Source: Pyropia yezoensis
Taxonomy: Eukaryota; Rhodophyta; Bangiophyceae; Bangiales; Bangiaceae
Length of the DNA: 64,000 nucleotides
NCBI GenBank assembly: GCA_009829735.1
Contig: CM020618.1
Location: forward strand, 29,488,894-29,552,893
Direction: 5' to 3'
The first letter of the stretch is position 1, and the number at the start of each line of letters is the position of its first letter. Shown in pieces: positions 29,782 to 41,396 of the stretch. The notes beneath the pieces were generated by a model, which saw only the letters and a program-made list of their open reading frames with translations, was not told where the DNA came from and searched no databases. The position numbers and the translations under genes were made by a program.

Positions 29782-31998
29782 GTGGACGCGGGCTCACGAG
29801 TGATCTCAATTCCCTCCTCTTGGCGTGCTTCAAGCGGGCGCGACAACATGCCGAAATATCGGCGCCATCTGACGGCCACGAGGATCCGACGAGACCTGAC
29901 GCGCTCTGTCAGCCGCGCTTTGGGGCCGCCTCCAAGACTTCCCTCTTGCAGGCCCTTGAGAAAGGAGGTCCGCAACAGCGTTCTCCTGCCGCGAACAATG
30001 GCTGGCCCGCCTCTGCGCCCAGTGTGGCACCTCATGCACATAAATGTCCCCTTCTTTCGCTCTTTGCAGGTCGCTGTATTTACACCCTTCACGCACCGCC
30101 ACGGTGCCCCTGAGCGGCCTCTTCATGTATCCAGCATGAAGCGGCGCGTGCCTGATGGGGCACTTGGCATGCGCAGCCGGCGTCGCCGTGCATGTCGTCC
30201 CGCTACTCCCCCTCTTCTACCTGGCACACCGCAAGCTGCTTTGGGCAGTGCTCTGGCGGTGAGGGGTGGAGGAGGTGCGCAATCAGGAGGGCTCGGACCG
30301 CTCCACCAGCATGAGCGGTCGGAAGTCACAATTGCTGACAAGACCCGTGCGCCGCTCGCGCCGGACAGCATCCTTGGCGGGGCAGGCCCAGCCGCTTCTC
30401 CGCCTTCGGCTGATGGCGATGGGGGAACTACGTGGGCAGCTGCGGGCGACCCTGAAGCAGGCGCCCTTCTTCGTGATTCTGTGACTAGCTCTGATGCCGA
30501 AGGCGCTGTACGATCGGCGCTCGGCATCGAAAGCACCGCTGAAATCTTCCCGGGCTTTCGCGCCGATGCAACCAAGGACATCGTAGAACCTGCTCCTCGT
30601 GTCTCCCCTTCTTCCGCGAACGTCACAGGCGACGGCACTCTCGCGCGAAGCGAGTCCACTCGAGAAAAGGAGCGCATGGCGGCCATCTCTGACGTGATTC
30701 GTGTTCCCAGTGAGGCCACCGGCTCTCCTTGTCGTGCTGCAGCCACCGGCACGTCGGCTTCCTCTTCCTGGTCTGTAGCTGCTGGGGCGTCTGCCACATC
30801 GCCGGAAGTGCCCACTGACGATGGAATCGCCTGAGTCGCAGCCGCTGCCGCCTGCGCTGCGCCCTCGGCTACCAACGCCAAGAGCTAAGACACCTCGGAC
30901 TGGCAGGATGACGGGCCCTGACCGCCCGCTCCGGCTGACACCCTCGGGACGCGCCTTGAGACGTCTGAAGATCACATGAACAACTCTGTCCTGGGATTGT
31001 TTGCAACCCCGCCCCCGTCGCCTGTCTGTGCCTTGCCAGTGGTTCGGGCACCTCTGTCTGTGAATGTAACACTGCCGATCGAGGATGATGGGCCGATCGT
31101 TGCTGAGTTACTACTCGTAGGTGATGCTCGCGACACCGTTGGCAACGGGCCGACCCGAGACGCCATTATGAAGCGACTATGCCTCACTCCTTCTCTCGTC
31201 GGCAAGGTTGTGAAGCGTCGCTTGACAAGTAGCGACGCGACTATTATCGCTCGGGTCACCGAGGTCGGGGCCGAGACAGTCGCAGGTGCCCCACTGGAAG
31301 GAACGGAGATTGTACTTAACCAGCTTATTGAGCGCCAAACGGCTGCTGATCTGGCGACGCTGCTTCGTGACGGCCTGCTGCGGGAGAAGGTGTACTACAT
31401 GTCGGCAACTCGGTGTGTTAGACTCACCCTCGTGGTGGAGGGGGCGCTCGATGTGTCTACTGTCGCTGACGACGACACTCGCGCGGAGTTCGAGAGCTAC
31501 CTAGCCGAGCTGTCTGTCACGTCGAACTTCAACATTAAGCGGACGGCCGACCTTGCCAGGACGGTCTTGTTCTACGCTTCCCTAGTAAGCGCCCGGGGGC
31601 GGCGCCTTGGCAGCAGGCGCGGCCTTATGGCATGGCTGGCATGCAGCCGCTCTCGAGACGAGAATGCGAGGCTGCTCACGTACCCCATGTGGGATGACGC
31701 ACGACGCAAAATGGGTGAGACGAATACGCTGCAGCAGATGCCGGCCCTCCAGTTACACATCGATCCAGGGGTGGCGCCTGAGCGCATCAACCGTATCATG
31801 GAGGGTGGATTCACAGTGTCGTCGGCGCTGCAGTCTAGTTACCGCGAAGAAGCTTCTCCTGAGGACGGCAAGATGTTGCTGGCTCGTCTGGTTCCACCGC
31901 AGCGCGGCGCGCCCGTGAGTAAGAAGTTGTCTGAGTTTGTGTATCTCATGTATAAAATGGATCTGTACAGCCCGCAACTGTGCGGTCCTGAGCCGTAG
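29782..31998 (+). pseudogene. MUS81/EME1-like (ERCC4-fold) nuclease, decayed
   Basis: The recognisable part is 30976-31998. LVGDARDTVGN corresponds to the VDxRE-type strand. QLIERQTAADLATLLRDG matches the ERKxxxDL helix region, with Lys replaced by Gln. REKVYYM and LVVEG follow, then FNIKRTADLARTVLFYASL as in the FxVKRTxD segment. C-terminal helices resemble the MUS81 helix-hairpin-helix end (LSEFVYLMY). Upstream the same frame is open from 29782 but crossed by TGA 30832, TAA 30886 and TGA 30919; that part is low-complexity. MUS81-EME1 cuts branched DNA. Whether this is a decayed host gene or cargo of a transposon is not known. The Lys-to-Gln change in the metal-binding motif argues against activity. 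Confidence 0.6.
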
Positions 31999-34900
31999 GT
32001 TCTTTTGAGAGTACGGCTCGTGGGCCAGTGGATCGTCCATGTAGCTTTTCTCGCATGATATCGCTTCTGATGCAGGACGTGGAGAGGTAGTTATACGATC
32101 GTTCTCCCTTCACAGACGTAGCCTCTTCGTTGAAGCAGCTGATCCATTTTGTTGCTTGCGCTCACTGGCTCGTTGGCGGTGACAAGGCGGACTGTGAACG
32201 GAGTTGCATGCGCCACGCACTTTATCTGGGCTTCCCAGGATGGCCAGCATTGGAGAGCAATTGCCAAACACATGTGAAGATGAAGCTCGTTTGCGGTCCT
32301 GCCCAGCCATCGTTCATTGATGTTACGTGAGGCAGATGCCGTACAGACACTCCGTCAGGGATGGGAGTGACAAAGGAATCTTATCGTAGTGTCATGTATG
32401 AGTGTAGAGTCGACGTAAGGACTCTAATGCCTGCCCGGACGCCACCACCAAAGACCGGCCACCAACCACCATGAACGTCATCACTAACCCACCTCGAAGA
32501 GGGAGGCAAGCTTCCGGCCTGCATCCCAGCCATTCCCGCATGTATTGACCGCTTGCAAAGTGCCATCTTCGACAGCGTCTGCGACGCGCGCCGCCTCCCA
32601 GTGCCGTGCTGCGGTGGGTACTTTCACTTACGCCATCGCTGTGAGAAGTGCAGGGTTGCTGCAGAGACCTCTCATACTGTCGGCCGAGTCCTCCTTTTCC
32701 AGACGGCGACGTTCGCGCAGTCGAGACCGCGTGCAGGAGGGAGAGAGAGACCTGGGGCTGCTGGCTCGCTCGAAAGGGAAAGTGTAGAGGAAGCAGCTAT
32801 GCGACGACTCGGTCGCCTCCCCACTGCAGCTTTCCTCTCTCATCTGCCTCAGTCCTCTCTGAGAGGGATGCGTCGGATTGAGCGAACGTGACAGGTGCAG
32901 TGGGCATGATCAAAAGGGTCGGATGGGTTCAGTGCTGGGACAGAGGAGGGGATCGGTATGCCGACCGAGTCACGCCTCTGATGCACCACAGCTGCATTCA
33001 GTTTACCGCCCGAGCACTCCTCTCTGATCCCCCTGGGCTTTCATGATGTGCCCATACGGGGCGGGAACATCACCATTAGTCTCTCGAGCAACATCCGTCG
33101 TGTTCCCAACGGGGTATCACATGGTGCTTGTGGTCAGGTGCTCGGGCTGTCGATCTGGGTGCCGGGTCTGTCCGCCTGTCTTGATGTGGCCAAAAAGACC
33201 TCGGACGCGGCCAGTGGCGCGGGCTGGACTCGGGGAGCAAATTACTGCGAAGGGAGGGTGTAGACCAGTCGCCTGGTCCAAACCGCAGTGGAAAGTCATA
33301 ATGCACCACCCGTACAATGACGCCCACAAGAGCACTGCAGACGCTTTTTACGACGGAGAGCTGGTGTGACCCTCCAAGAGCATGAGTGGAAGGTAGCAAA
33401 TAGAGCGCTCTTATCGCAAGCCTATGTCGCCTGCCGCCTAGAGACGGGAAGCGGGCAGCTCCAGGTCGCTGGAGCGGCCTGTCCTGCGGGCAACCGGCTG
33501 CCGAGTCGTTGATGGCAAAGGCCGCCACGCCACAACGAGGGCCAATGGCTCAAAGGTGGAGATGCCAATATCTCCGGAGAGCGGGAGCCAAGGGGAAGCC
33601 GTCGAAGGTATAAGACCCGTACCCCCATGCTTCACCAACCCTCCCCCCCGCATCCACGACCACTGAAGCTCCCATATCCCGTCATGAGCAACCACTACAG
33701 TCTGCCTCAACCCGAAGACCCACTACTGAGGCACCCCCTGCCGACATTGAACTCGGCTTCCAACCCTGCGGTCCCTCCGCGCCTGATGGCGCTGTGCGCA
33801 GATAAGTGCATGACATGGAAGACCAGAGGCAGCGCACGGTGTCTCACCAACGATGCGCGGTCGCGTGCACGAATGCTGGTTCTTAGACTGTACCCACTGA
33901 GCCCAAAGGGAGCCGTCGCGCTGGATGCCACATGGGTGGAGTGACCTGGTCAGCAGGCCCGTGTGGCCACAGAACCGCCGCCTTGTGATTCACCCAGGAA
34001 GTGCCACAAGCACCACGTGGGAGCCACATTTCTTTATTCTCGGGCGATAGTATTTACATGCCCTAAATCGTACTGCCTTTCGTGATGTTGCGCCCCCTCC
34101 TCGGCATTGACGAGGGCTGATTCACAAGCCTCAAGCTGGCGGAGCAAATCGCGTGTGCTCCATCCACGAAAAAAAATGAGCAAGAATCACACCCGCTGGC
34201 CTTTTCTTTGGGCACGCGGCGTGTCAGGGTTCGTCAGGCACAACACTTTATGTGAGCCGTAGGCCACATGATCGCGTTTGCGAGAGCCGTCAGAGATTCC
34301 TGGTGAGCCGCCGCTGATTGTACGGCTGCGCGGCACATTTTGAAGTGTTAATTTGGCACTCTGTCACCAACTGTCCGCCTCCTCGGCTGAAGCGCCCGCC
34401 CAGCCCGGTCCTGTCCGGTCTGCCAGCGCCCTTCTACACGGTCCCACGTGTGGCACATGGGCGCTACCCCATCCTAGGCCGCGTGGCTGGAGATGCGGTG
34501 CCCTACGCCTGCAGTTTTTTTCCCCTAGGGCGCATTTGCGGGGCTCGCTGCGGGCCACCCTGTACCGCGAGGCATCCTCTTCTGCCATTGCGTCCCTGGC
34601 AGCCTCCTTCCCCACCGCCAGGGTGCGTGAGGGGCCAACGAGCTGCTTTGGTTCTCGTCCCGAGTGCCCCGCAGGGCTCTTAGTGAGGTGCCGCCATGAG
34701 CATCACTCTTGCTCTTTCGCCGTCCGCTGCTGTGTGGCCAGTGTCTGGGCGGTTCCGGTGCCCGGCGCGTAGAGGACCTGTGTCCGTTGGACGAACCTCC
34801 ATGGGCGATCGGGGTCACAGGCCCCGATCTTAGGGCGGTTGAGGGTCCATGACCTCACCATGTTGGCCGGGTTTCGGTTTATCCTGCTCTCCCGAACCCG

Positions 34901-35270
34901 AGTGGCTCTCGCGAGATGACTGGCGGCGGCCATCTGTCATGGCAGACCACTGGCAACTGCACTTTTCCAAGGTGCATCTGTGGCGTGTGGGTGCCATCAT
35001 CCTTCATGACATTTCGCGGCCGTACGCACGCGCGCCCCACCCGCGACAGGGGTGCGTGCCCACGGGATCCGGGCGTCGTTTCCTTCCGCAACAAGCGCGC
35101 TTTGGTCGTCCCTACTCGTGAAAGGCGGCTGCGGGGGTCTAGCGTGCGTGCAAGGCCGCACGCACCCCACCACCGACCCATCGGAGCTCGCTGCCTTGGT
35201 GACGCCCCCTGTCGTCCGTCGCGTTAGCCGCTGACCCTATGTTTGGCCGTCGCCCTGTGGTTGGCTCTGT
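31999..35270. other. Gene-free stretch
   Basis: 3.3 kb with only short, compositionally random ORFs on both strands. I found no RNA gene, LTR or clear inverted repeat here. Confidence 0.4.
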
Positions 35271-37063
35271 TTGGGGAAGCCCCCCCCTCTGAAAATCCTC
35301 CCACACGAACTCTGCCACTCTGCTCGGCAGTCACCTGCTCGGCTGCAGATATCCGCGTCCCGGACTTTGGTCTACCTCGGAGCACACCAACGGCCGACCG
35401 CGGGCCAGCAACAACCGCGGCGGCTGGCGTCAACAGCTCCCACTGCACCTGTTCTGCCTCAGAGGATCTCTATAACTGGCGGCGGCTGCGTCGCTTCCCG
35501 GGCCCTCCTGCATCCTCCATCCAAGCTGGGTCTCTTTGGGGCTCTGTGCGTGCGCCCGGGGGCAATTCCTTCGGCGGGTAAGACGCGCTTTTGGGCTTGT
35601 CGGCGCGCTCAAGCAGCCCTGTCGGCTATGCATCAGGCGCATGAACATGCAGAGCCTCTGCTGTAGCAGCTGCTGGACGCCGCGCCCGGTCCTGCGTTGC
35701 CAGCGGCGCCAGCTCCTGTCGCTGCAGACATAGTATGAATCTGCGCCAACTTCTTTCCTGAGACGGATGACCTCGACATCAAAAAATACCGTTTGATAAC
35801 CCTGCGCACGTTCATCTCGGCAATGCTGGCTGAACCAGTGCTTAGCACCTTGGGAGACTGCGACCTCATCGACGTTGAGGTGCTTGCACGGGCGCTTATT
35901 GAAGCTCCGCCCAGGGCTGCGTAGATCGAGCTGGCGCCAGCGGTCGGACCAGTCGTCTTCATGTGGCAGTTCCTCCTGCTGATGCGCAGCGCGATAGACG
36001 AGTCCCCCTCGCTCTGCCAGGCCATTGGCGAGCTTCTGTTCTTTTGCATCATGGCTGAGGAGGAGACGATGCCCCGGTAGGAGAAGAAGACCTCGAGGGC
36101 GTCTCAAGAATACCGCAAGATGTGCACTGAAGGCAACGCCACGAAGTACCAGGCGTGGCTCGCATGTCGGGGCGTCGATTCGGCTGTTTCCCGCGTTGTC
36201 GCCGGCGACGCGTCCAGGCAGCGCATGCAGAAGGAGGCGGACAAGGAGAGGACTGGACCAGCGGGGCCAGGTCCTACGATCTTGAGCGCATTTTCTGAGG
36301 ACAGAACCGCGGAGCGGCAGCGGGCGACAGCGGCGGAGAGACGAAAAGAAACCAAGGCCATGGCCAAGGTCAAGAAGTCCAAGGAGGGCTGGGAGGCTGA
36401 CGACTGTCGCCATGAATAACCCGCGAGCGTTCTACATGCGCCAGACGTCATCACGTTTATGTGCGGCTTTGGGTGTATTATCGGCTTCGAACTTCTCCGG
36501 CAGGCAGAGAGCCCTGCTCATGGCGTCGCGGCGTTGGTGCCGTGCTTCCAGAAGCTCCCTCGCATTGTCTACTTCGACACGGCATGCCAAGCCCAACGCA
36601 ATGCCCTGCGCCGCGCACCGTGGATGATGGAGGGCTTCTGCACGGCGTGGTTTTTAGACCGCTTTCATCGGTGCAACCACAAGTGCAGCGCCATCTTCAA
36701 CGCTGACTTCTTCCCACACCTTTCGCGCGGCCAGGACACGGCGAAAGCCGGGCGACAACACTCCATCACGAAGAAGTCAAAAAACTGTTTGTCTTACATG
36801 ACGCAGCGGCGCTTTTTGTGCGCTCGAAGTTGATCGCGGCACTGAACAACATCCGCATGTCGCAGCGGCGCCAAGCGACGGCGATGGCGGCCAAGAAGCG
36901 CGCGAGGGACCAGCCCAAAACAGCATTGGAGGTCCAGCACAATCCGGTAGAAACATACTACCACGATAACATTGTTGGCCATCGTGAGTTAGGAACGGAC
37001 TGTCCGCGCTGCCAGCGGGTCGTACAATATGGGCTGCAGGGGTTAGAGAAGAAGCTCACATGA
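35271..37063 (+). pseudogene. KDZ (Kyakuja-Dileera-Zisupton) transposase, decayed
   Basis: A single frame from 35271 to 36833 is open apart from five stops (TAG 35664, TGA 35736, TAG 35922, TAG 36078, TAA 36417). A frame change at the T5 run near 36815 then continues to 37063. The diagnostic part is 36430-36830: PDVITFMCGFGCIIGFELL, ESP, then IVYFDTACQAQRN, LDRFH, NHKCS and a terminal segment near LSYMTQ. This order (D-x-ACQ, D-x-FH, H-x-C) is the KDZ RNase-H-fold signature. A charged Lys/Glu insertion lies at 36230-36400. The end has a possible zinc ribbon (CPRCQR). This superfamily is known from fungi, fish and algae. Confidence 0.68.
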
Positions 37064-38134
37064 CCAGTTCCTTAGCCTCTCAAAGTGGTGCACTCACGAG
37101 TTGTTCCAAGAAGCCCAAAAACGTCTGGGTCAACGGTGACCGTAAGCATGAACGGGATCCAGGCGCCACAGCCATGCTGTTGAAACGCTACCTCAAAAAC
37201 GCGGCACACAAGAGAGAACGCGAGTACAGCAGAGCCATCGGGGACACACGGCACTATCTCTACCGCCACACCCCCCGCGTTCAATCCCATCCTGCTTCCA
37301 GACGCTGACCCAAGAGCTCGCAGCACCCAAAAGAGCCACCACCTCTGCCTGTTCTGAGCTGTCGCGCGACACACGGACAACAGCATCGGCCGTCGCACAG
37401 GTGACGTCTGCAGCGCCCTATTTACCATCTGCTGCAGAAGCGGCAATGACGAAGATAAAACTCTCAAACAGAACCTCTCAGAGACTCGTGCGAGAAGGCG
37501 CTGGTACGGCGGTGACGCCACGCAGGTGACCCAAAGAAACTCGATGCAGGTGCGCGCCGCGGCACACGCATTGGACGTGTTCTGGGGGGTGAGCTTCGTG
37601 GGGTGGCGCCGCCGGTCATACCGGCGCTGCGGCAAGCGCCAGGGCAGGCGCCCAACGTGTTGGCAAGCAGCTTCACGGGCGATGCGGCGCCGGCACGGCA
37701 ACGGCGATGGACCGCCAGAACTTCCGCCGGCTTCAGATAGTGAGACGATCCGCTCGTCAGTAGAGCCGTGAGGCGCGACGGCGCGGAGTGAGAAACAAGA
37801 GAGAATGACAGCCGGCGGGAACGCTCGATGAGCCATTGTTGAAGCAATAACTCAACGAAGAGCAGGGGTCTCGATGGAGAGGGCGCTCATGGAAGAATTC
37901 AATCAACGGCGGCGGCGGCTTGCAGCGATGAGACCCTCCGAAAGAGTCCAAGCTCGAAAGAGAGCATAAAAGTGGAGAGTTGTCCCTCGTTGATGTAGAC
38001 AGGTAAAGCCTTGGGAGCTCAGCGCCCCGAAGCGGAGGACCTGCACGTTGCAAGAAAAAGCAATGGCTGAGCCGAAAAGGCGGCTGCCGCCTGGGCACCT
38101 GACGGCAGGCAAGCATCCCCCACCAGAGGTGCCG
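37064..38134. other. Stretch between the convergent KDZ and Ulp1-like pseudogenes
   Basis: No recognisable coding. ORFs on both strands are short and lack motifs. It is the shared 3' region of the two convergent pseudogenes. Confidence 0.35.
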
Positions 38135-38630
38135 TCAACCCACCCTGCCCACGTACGCCGCCAACAGCTCGGCCGCTATGCGGCAGCGGTAGTATGCTGT
38201 GCTTCTCTTCATGCCAAGGACGTCGAGCCCGCGGGCAATGTAGTCCATATTCTTGAGCGTGAACACACCACAGTCGTCGGCGTTCTCCTGATGGCTACAC
38301 TCGGGGCTGTCAAAATTCCACTTGCGCCGCGGCATTCCTTTCCCAGTAGCCTCGTCTACGAGCCACCGTTTGATCGAACTGCCAATGGACGCAACGGGAG
38401 GGCCCAGGAAGTCATACAAGGATATTATCCTTATCTCGGTATCGATGCTGATAGCCACCAGACCAGTGCGCCGCTTTTATCGCAGGAATGAAGAAAGACC
38501 GTCCGCAAGGAGAATATGTCGATGCCCGTAGTCCAGCGCTGAGCCTTGTAGTAGGCCTACTTCCCGCGGTGGTACAGCTGGGCGAACATGAACCTGCAGA
38601 AGAAGTGCATTCGCGGCGTCGCCGGGTTGT
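38135..38630 (-). pseudogene. Ulp1/C48-like protease, C-terminal half
   Basis: This continues the minus-strand gene cut by element C. From 38630 downward the frame reads NPATPRMHFFCRFMFAQLY, then YYKAQRWTTGIDIF. Two frame changes lead through AAHW (catalytic His-Trp, codons at 38463-38468) to ISLYDFLG (Asp at 38411-38413). The segment QENADDCGVFTLKNMDY gives the oxyanion Gln and the catalytic Cys (38270-38272). All active-site residues of a SUMO-protease-type C48 peptidase are present, but a TAG at 38557-38559 and the frameshifts make this copy inactive. Ulp1 domains occur both in host deSUMOylases and in some DNA transposons. Confidence 0.75.
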
Positions 38631-38994
38631 TGTAGCAATATGGTCGGCCGTATTGTGACCCTAATACTAGGGGGGCTACTTCTAATCCTTGGCTTTCAAT
38701 TTGAGAGTCCGTACTGGTCACGGTATCTATAAGTTACGTATGACCAGAGGGACTTGCATCTCGGGGTGGAGGGTAGTTAGCAGTGTCTCCGAGGGTTTAT
38801 AACGAGGGGGCCGGCGGCGAATCCACCGCCGGCCAAGGCAGAACCACAACCCCCTCCCATTTGGGCTCCCATCTTGGTCCCGTGGCTTGCGCTTCAAGGA
38901 CAGCAACCTTGGCCTCCCGGTGACGTTGGTGCCGATCCCCCGTGGTGAGTGGTCCCTGAGAGTGGACGTGTAGCGGATACCCTATTGTGCTACA
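38631..38994 (+). repeat. 5' LTR of element C
   Basis: Starts TGTAGCA and ends TGCTACA, a perfect 7-bp inverted repeat. It contains GGGTTTATAACG (near 38793) as a plausible promoter TATA box and an inverted GCCGGCGG...CCGCCGGC hairpin shortly after it. Confidence 0.95.
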
Positions 38995-38995
38995 T

Positions 38996-39010
38996 TGGTG
39001 GAGCAGCAGG
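38996..39010 (+). other. Primer-binding site of element C
   Basis: TGGTGGAGCAGCAGG begins two bases after the 5' LTR, the expected place for a tRNA 3'-end complement starting TGG. The primer tRNA was not identified. Confidence 0.65.
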
Positions 39011-39218
39011 GGACGGGTCTCCGTCACCCTTGTGGTGACGCCGTCTTCGGCCCTGGCACACGGATAGGGATCCAGTCCTTTTTTTGTACTCGTGGTGCTG
39101 CGATCTGTTGATTGTTTTGAGTAGTTGCGTTTGACTGCGATCTACGGTTACTCTCCCCCAACTCCCCCCTCGCTCTCTTATTCGTGGTGACTGTGACGTC
39201 GGTTGACTGATTGTGACT

Positions 39219-41396
39219 ATGTCTACCCAAGAGACGGGGAACGTTCAAGGTGACGGATCGGCGTCGACGCCGACCCCGGAGCTGAATTCGGGAACCGGGA
39301 TCGGTAACCCGATCTACAACATTGAGACGCCGATGCTCTCCGGTGCCGGATCGACGTTTGGTACGGCACGGACGGCCGGGGGCGGCGGACCGCCGCAACT
39401 GTCCTCTGCCGACCTCACGCCGCCGCCACCTTCACCAGGAGACTCCCTGATGGCATCATTGGCTCGCATCGAAGCCCGGTTCACAGAGCTCGACGCCCGT
39501 CAAGAGCGTACGGAGGACGCAATGGCGGTGCTGATGTCAGCACGCCATACGACGGTACCCCGTCGGGTCCCCCCCACACCGGTACGGTTCGAACCGGCCG
39601 GACTACTTTCGGAGGCCACCAGGGTCAACCCCGGTGTTGCTACTCCTGGACAACCCCCGGACACGGCGGGTTATGGATCCGACTCGTCGGGTGAGTTGGA
39701 ACGTAGCCATACGGAGCGCTACGCTCGGAGCACCCAGAGCGGGCTCCGCGGACATGGTCCGGCGGACACTTACGCCGGAACAGAGTTGGCGATGGGGGGA
39801 GACGGTACCGTCTCCCATTACCCCCTCGACGACGGAAGCCAGGCAACTCGGGTACCTGAGGCGCCGACGCCGGAAGTTCCAGCGTCACTGATGCAAGCGA
39901 TGACAGCGCAGGTTACTGCGAGCTTACTGAAGCGGTTTGAGTCCGATGAGTTCACTCATCAATTGGCGAAGCGACTGGATATCCAGGACGCGGACACGGA
40001 GATTGTCAACGAAGTCTTCAGGTCGGTACCGACTCCCGAACGTTATCGTTTGGAGGACCGATCCACTGCCGTATCGGAATCGATGCGTACGACCTCGCAC
40101 CGAGCGATTCGCTCTATGCAGACCCTTATGAAGGAAGTCCCTATGTTCGGGGGCCCCAACGGACGCCCGTTGGCAGTCATCGGCTTCTTGACTAGCTTTA
40201 AGGCAGCCGCAGACGAGGCACTCGTCAACGAGGGGCTGGCGCTGGAGGTCCTCCCGTTCTTTGTTGACGAGCCGGTTCGAGGCATCCTCCGCCAGGCATC
40301 CCCGATGCCGTGAATGAGGGTTGCAGCCACCCCCATGGATTACCGTGGTATATTGAAGGAGTTGCTTAGCAGCTACCTCAGTGAGGACAAGTGCGAAGAC
40401 CACTATCGGGCCCTTCGCACTGCCACCGCCCAGTCCTGGGAGGATGAGGAGATGTTTGGACGCAGGATCCAAGAGCTCGACTACGAGCTGGGGAAGCTCC
40501 TCGGTGAAGGGGAACTACGGGCCATCCTGTTCGCAGGAGTACCCAACTACGTGCGGATATCCGCACGGGGAGCCAATACGGCCCGGACGAACTTCAGTCG
40601 ACTGATGCATATGTGCAAGTCCCTAGGGGACGCCTACCGGGTGCTACACCCGGAATGCGCCTTGGCCCCGAAGCCCAAGGGTGAGGGAGGCAAGCCCAGT
40701 CTTACCCCGGTACCGAGGCAAGAGAAGGTGGAACGGAAGGCCGCGCCAGTACTGGTGGCGACCGAGCATCCCCCTACCGGTGAGGATGAACCTCTAGTCG
40801 ACCAACAGGGCCACCTGTTGCTACCGGCGACGCCGGTGATTGATGAGCATGGTACGGTAGCGTACATCGCCCCGGCTGGGACCCAGTTCCAGGTCAACGA
40901 GGGAGCGGGTCGGCGCGTCCCGTATGTGCGGACTACGGGGTATGCCCCGGTTACGGGTAACCCCCACCAGCCCCTGCCGACATGGGCAGTACGTACGGAG
41001 GCACCTCCGCACATCGCTGGTAGAGCCAACCGGTTGGGGGAGTCCATGTTCCGGCTGGCACCGGGACCCAAGGCCTACCAAGGGGCGGGCACTCGGGCGC
41101 CCGAGGCAGGCAACGGGACCTATGGAGCCAACCCGACGCGGACGCCCGGGACGGCCGGCACGTCCGGATTTATGTTGTGCGGAGACCCCCAACACTGGGT
41201 GTCCGCATGCCCACTCATCCCGGAGAAGTCTCGACGGGCAGCGGCGCAACGCAAGGCATCCATGGGTGGGTGTCCCGCTCGAGGCCCGGCACCGGGTAGG
41301 CAGCAAGCTCCAGGAGGAGTACTGGCAGTCGAGGAGGCACCCCCTCCCTCGGATGCCCCGGAGGACAGTACCCGGCCGAGCACGGGAAACGAGTAA
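39219..41396 (+). pseudogene. Gag of element C with one in-frame stop
   Basis: The start is taken at the ATG at 39219. The N-terminus is Pro/Thr/Gly-rich, followed by a helical capsid-like part (IRSMQTLMKEVPMFGG, FLTSFKAAADEALVNEG). TGA at 40311-40313 interrupts the frame (ASPMP-stop-MRVAATP). The same frame then continues with MFGRRIQELDYELGKLL and LFAGVPNYV, which align with element B. The zinc knuckle is defective: MLCGDPQHWVSAC keeps three of four ligands, with Phe where the first Cys should be. It ends Gly-Asn-Glu-TAA at 41394-41396. It would be particle protein if intact. Confidence 0.82.
41384..41390 (+). promoter_or_regulatory. Conserved -1 frameshift heptamer, element C
   Basis: ACG GGA AAC GAG TAA in the gag frame gives G GGA AAC in phase, one codon before the gag stop. 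The protease frame is open in the -1 frame from 41393 and has no ATG near the junction. Frameshifting is therefore the likely route to the fusion. Confidence 0.72.

Noticed and set aside
35430-36413. 327-codon minus-strand ORF
   Set aside because: It is antisense to the KDZ transposase frame, which carries recognisable motifs.
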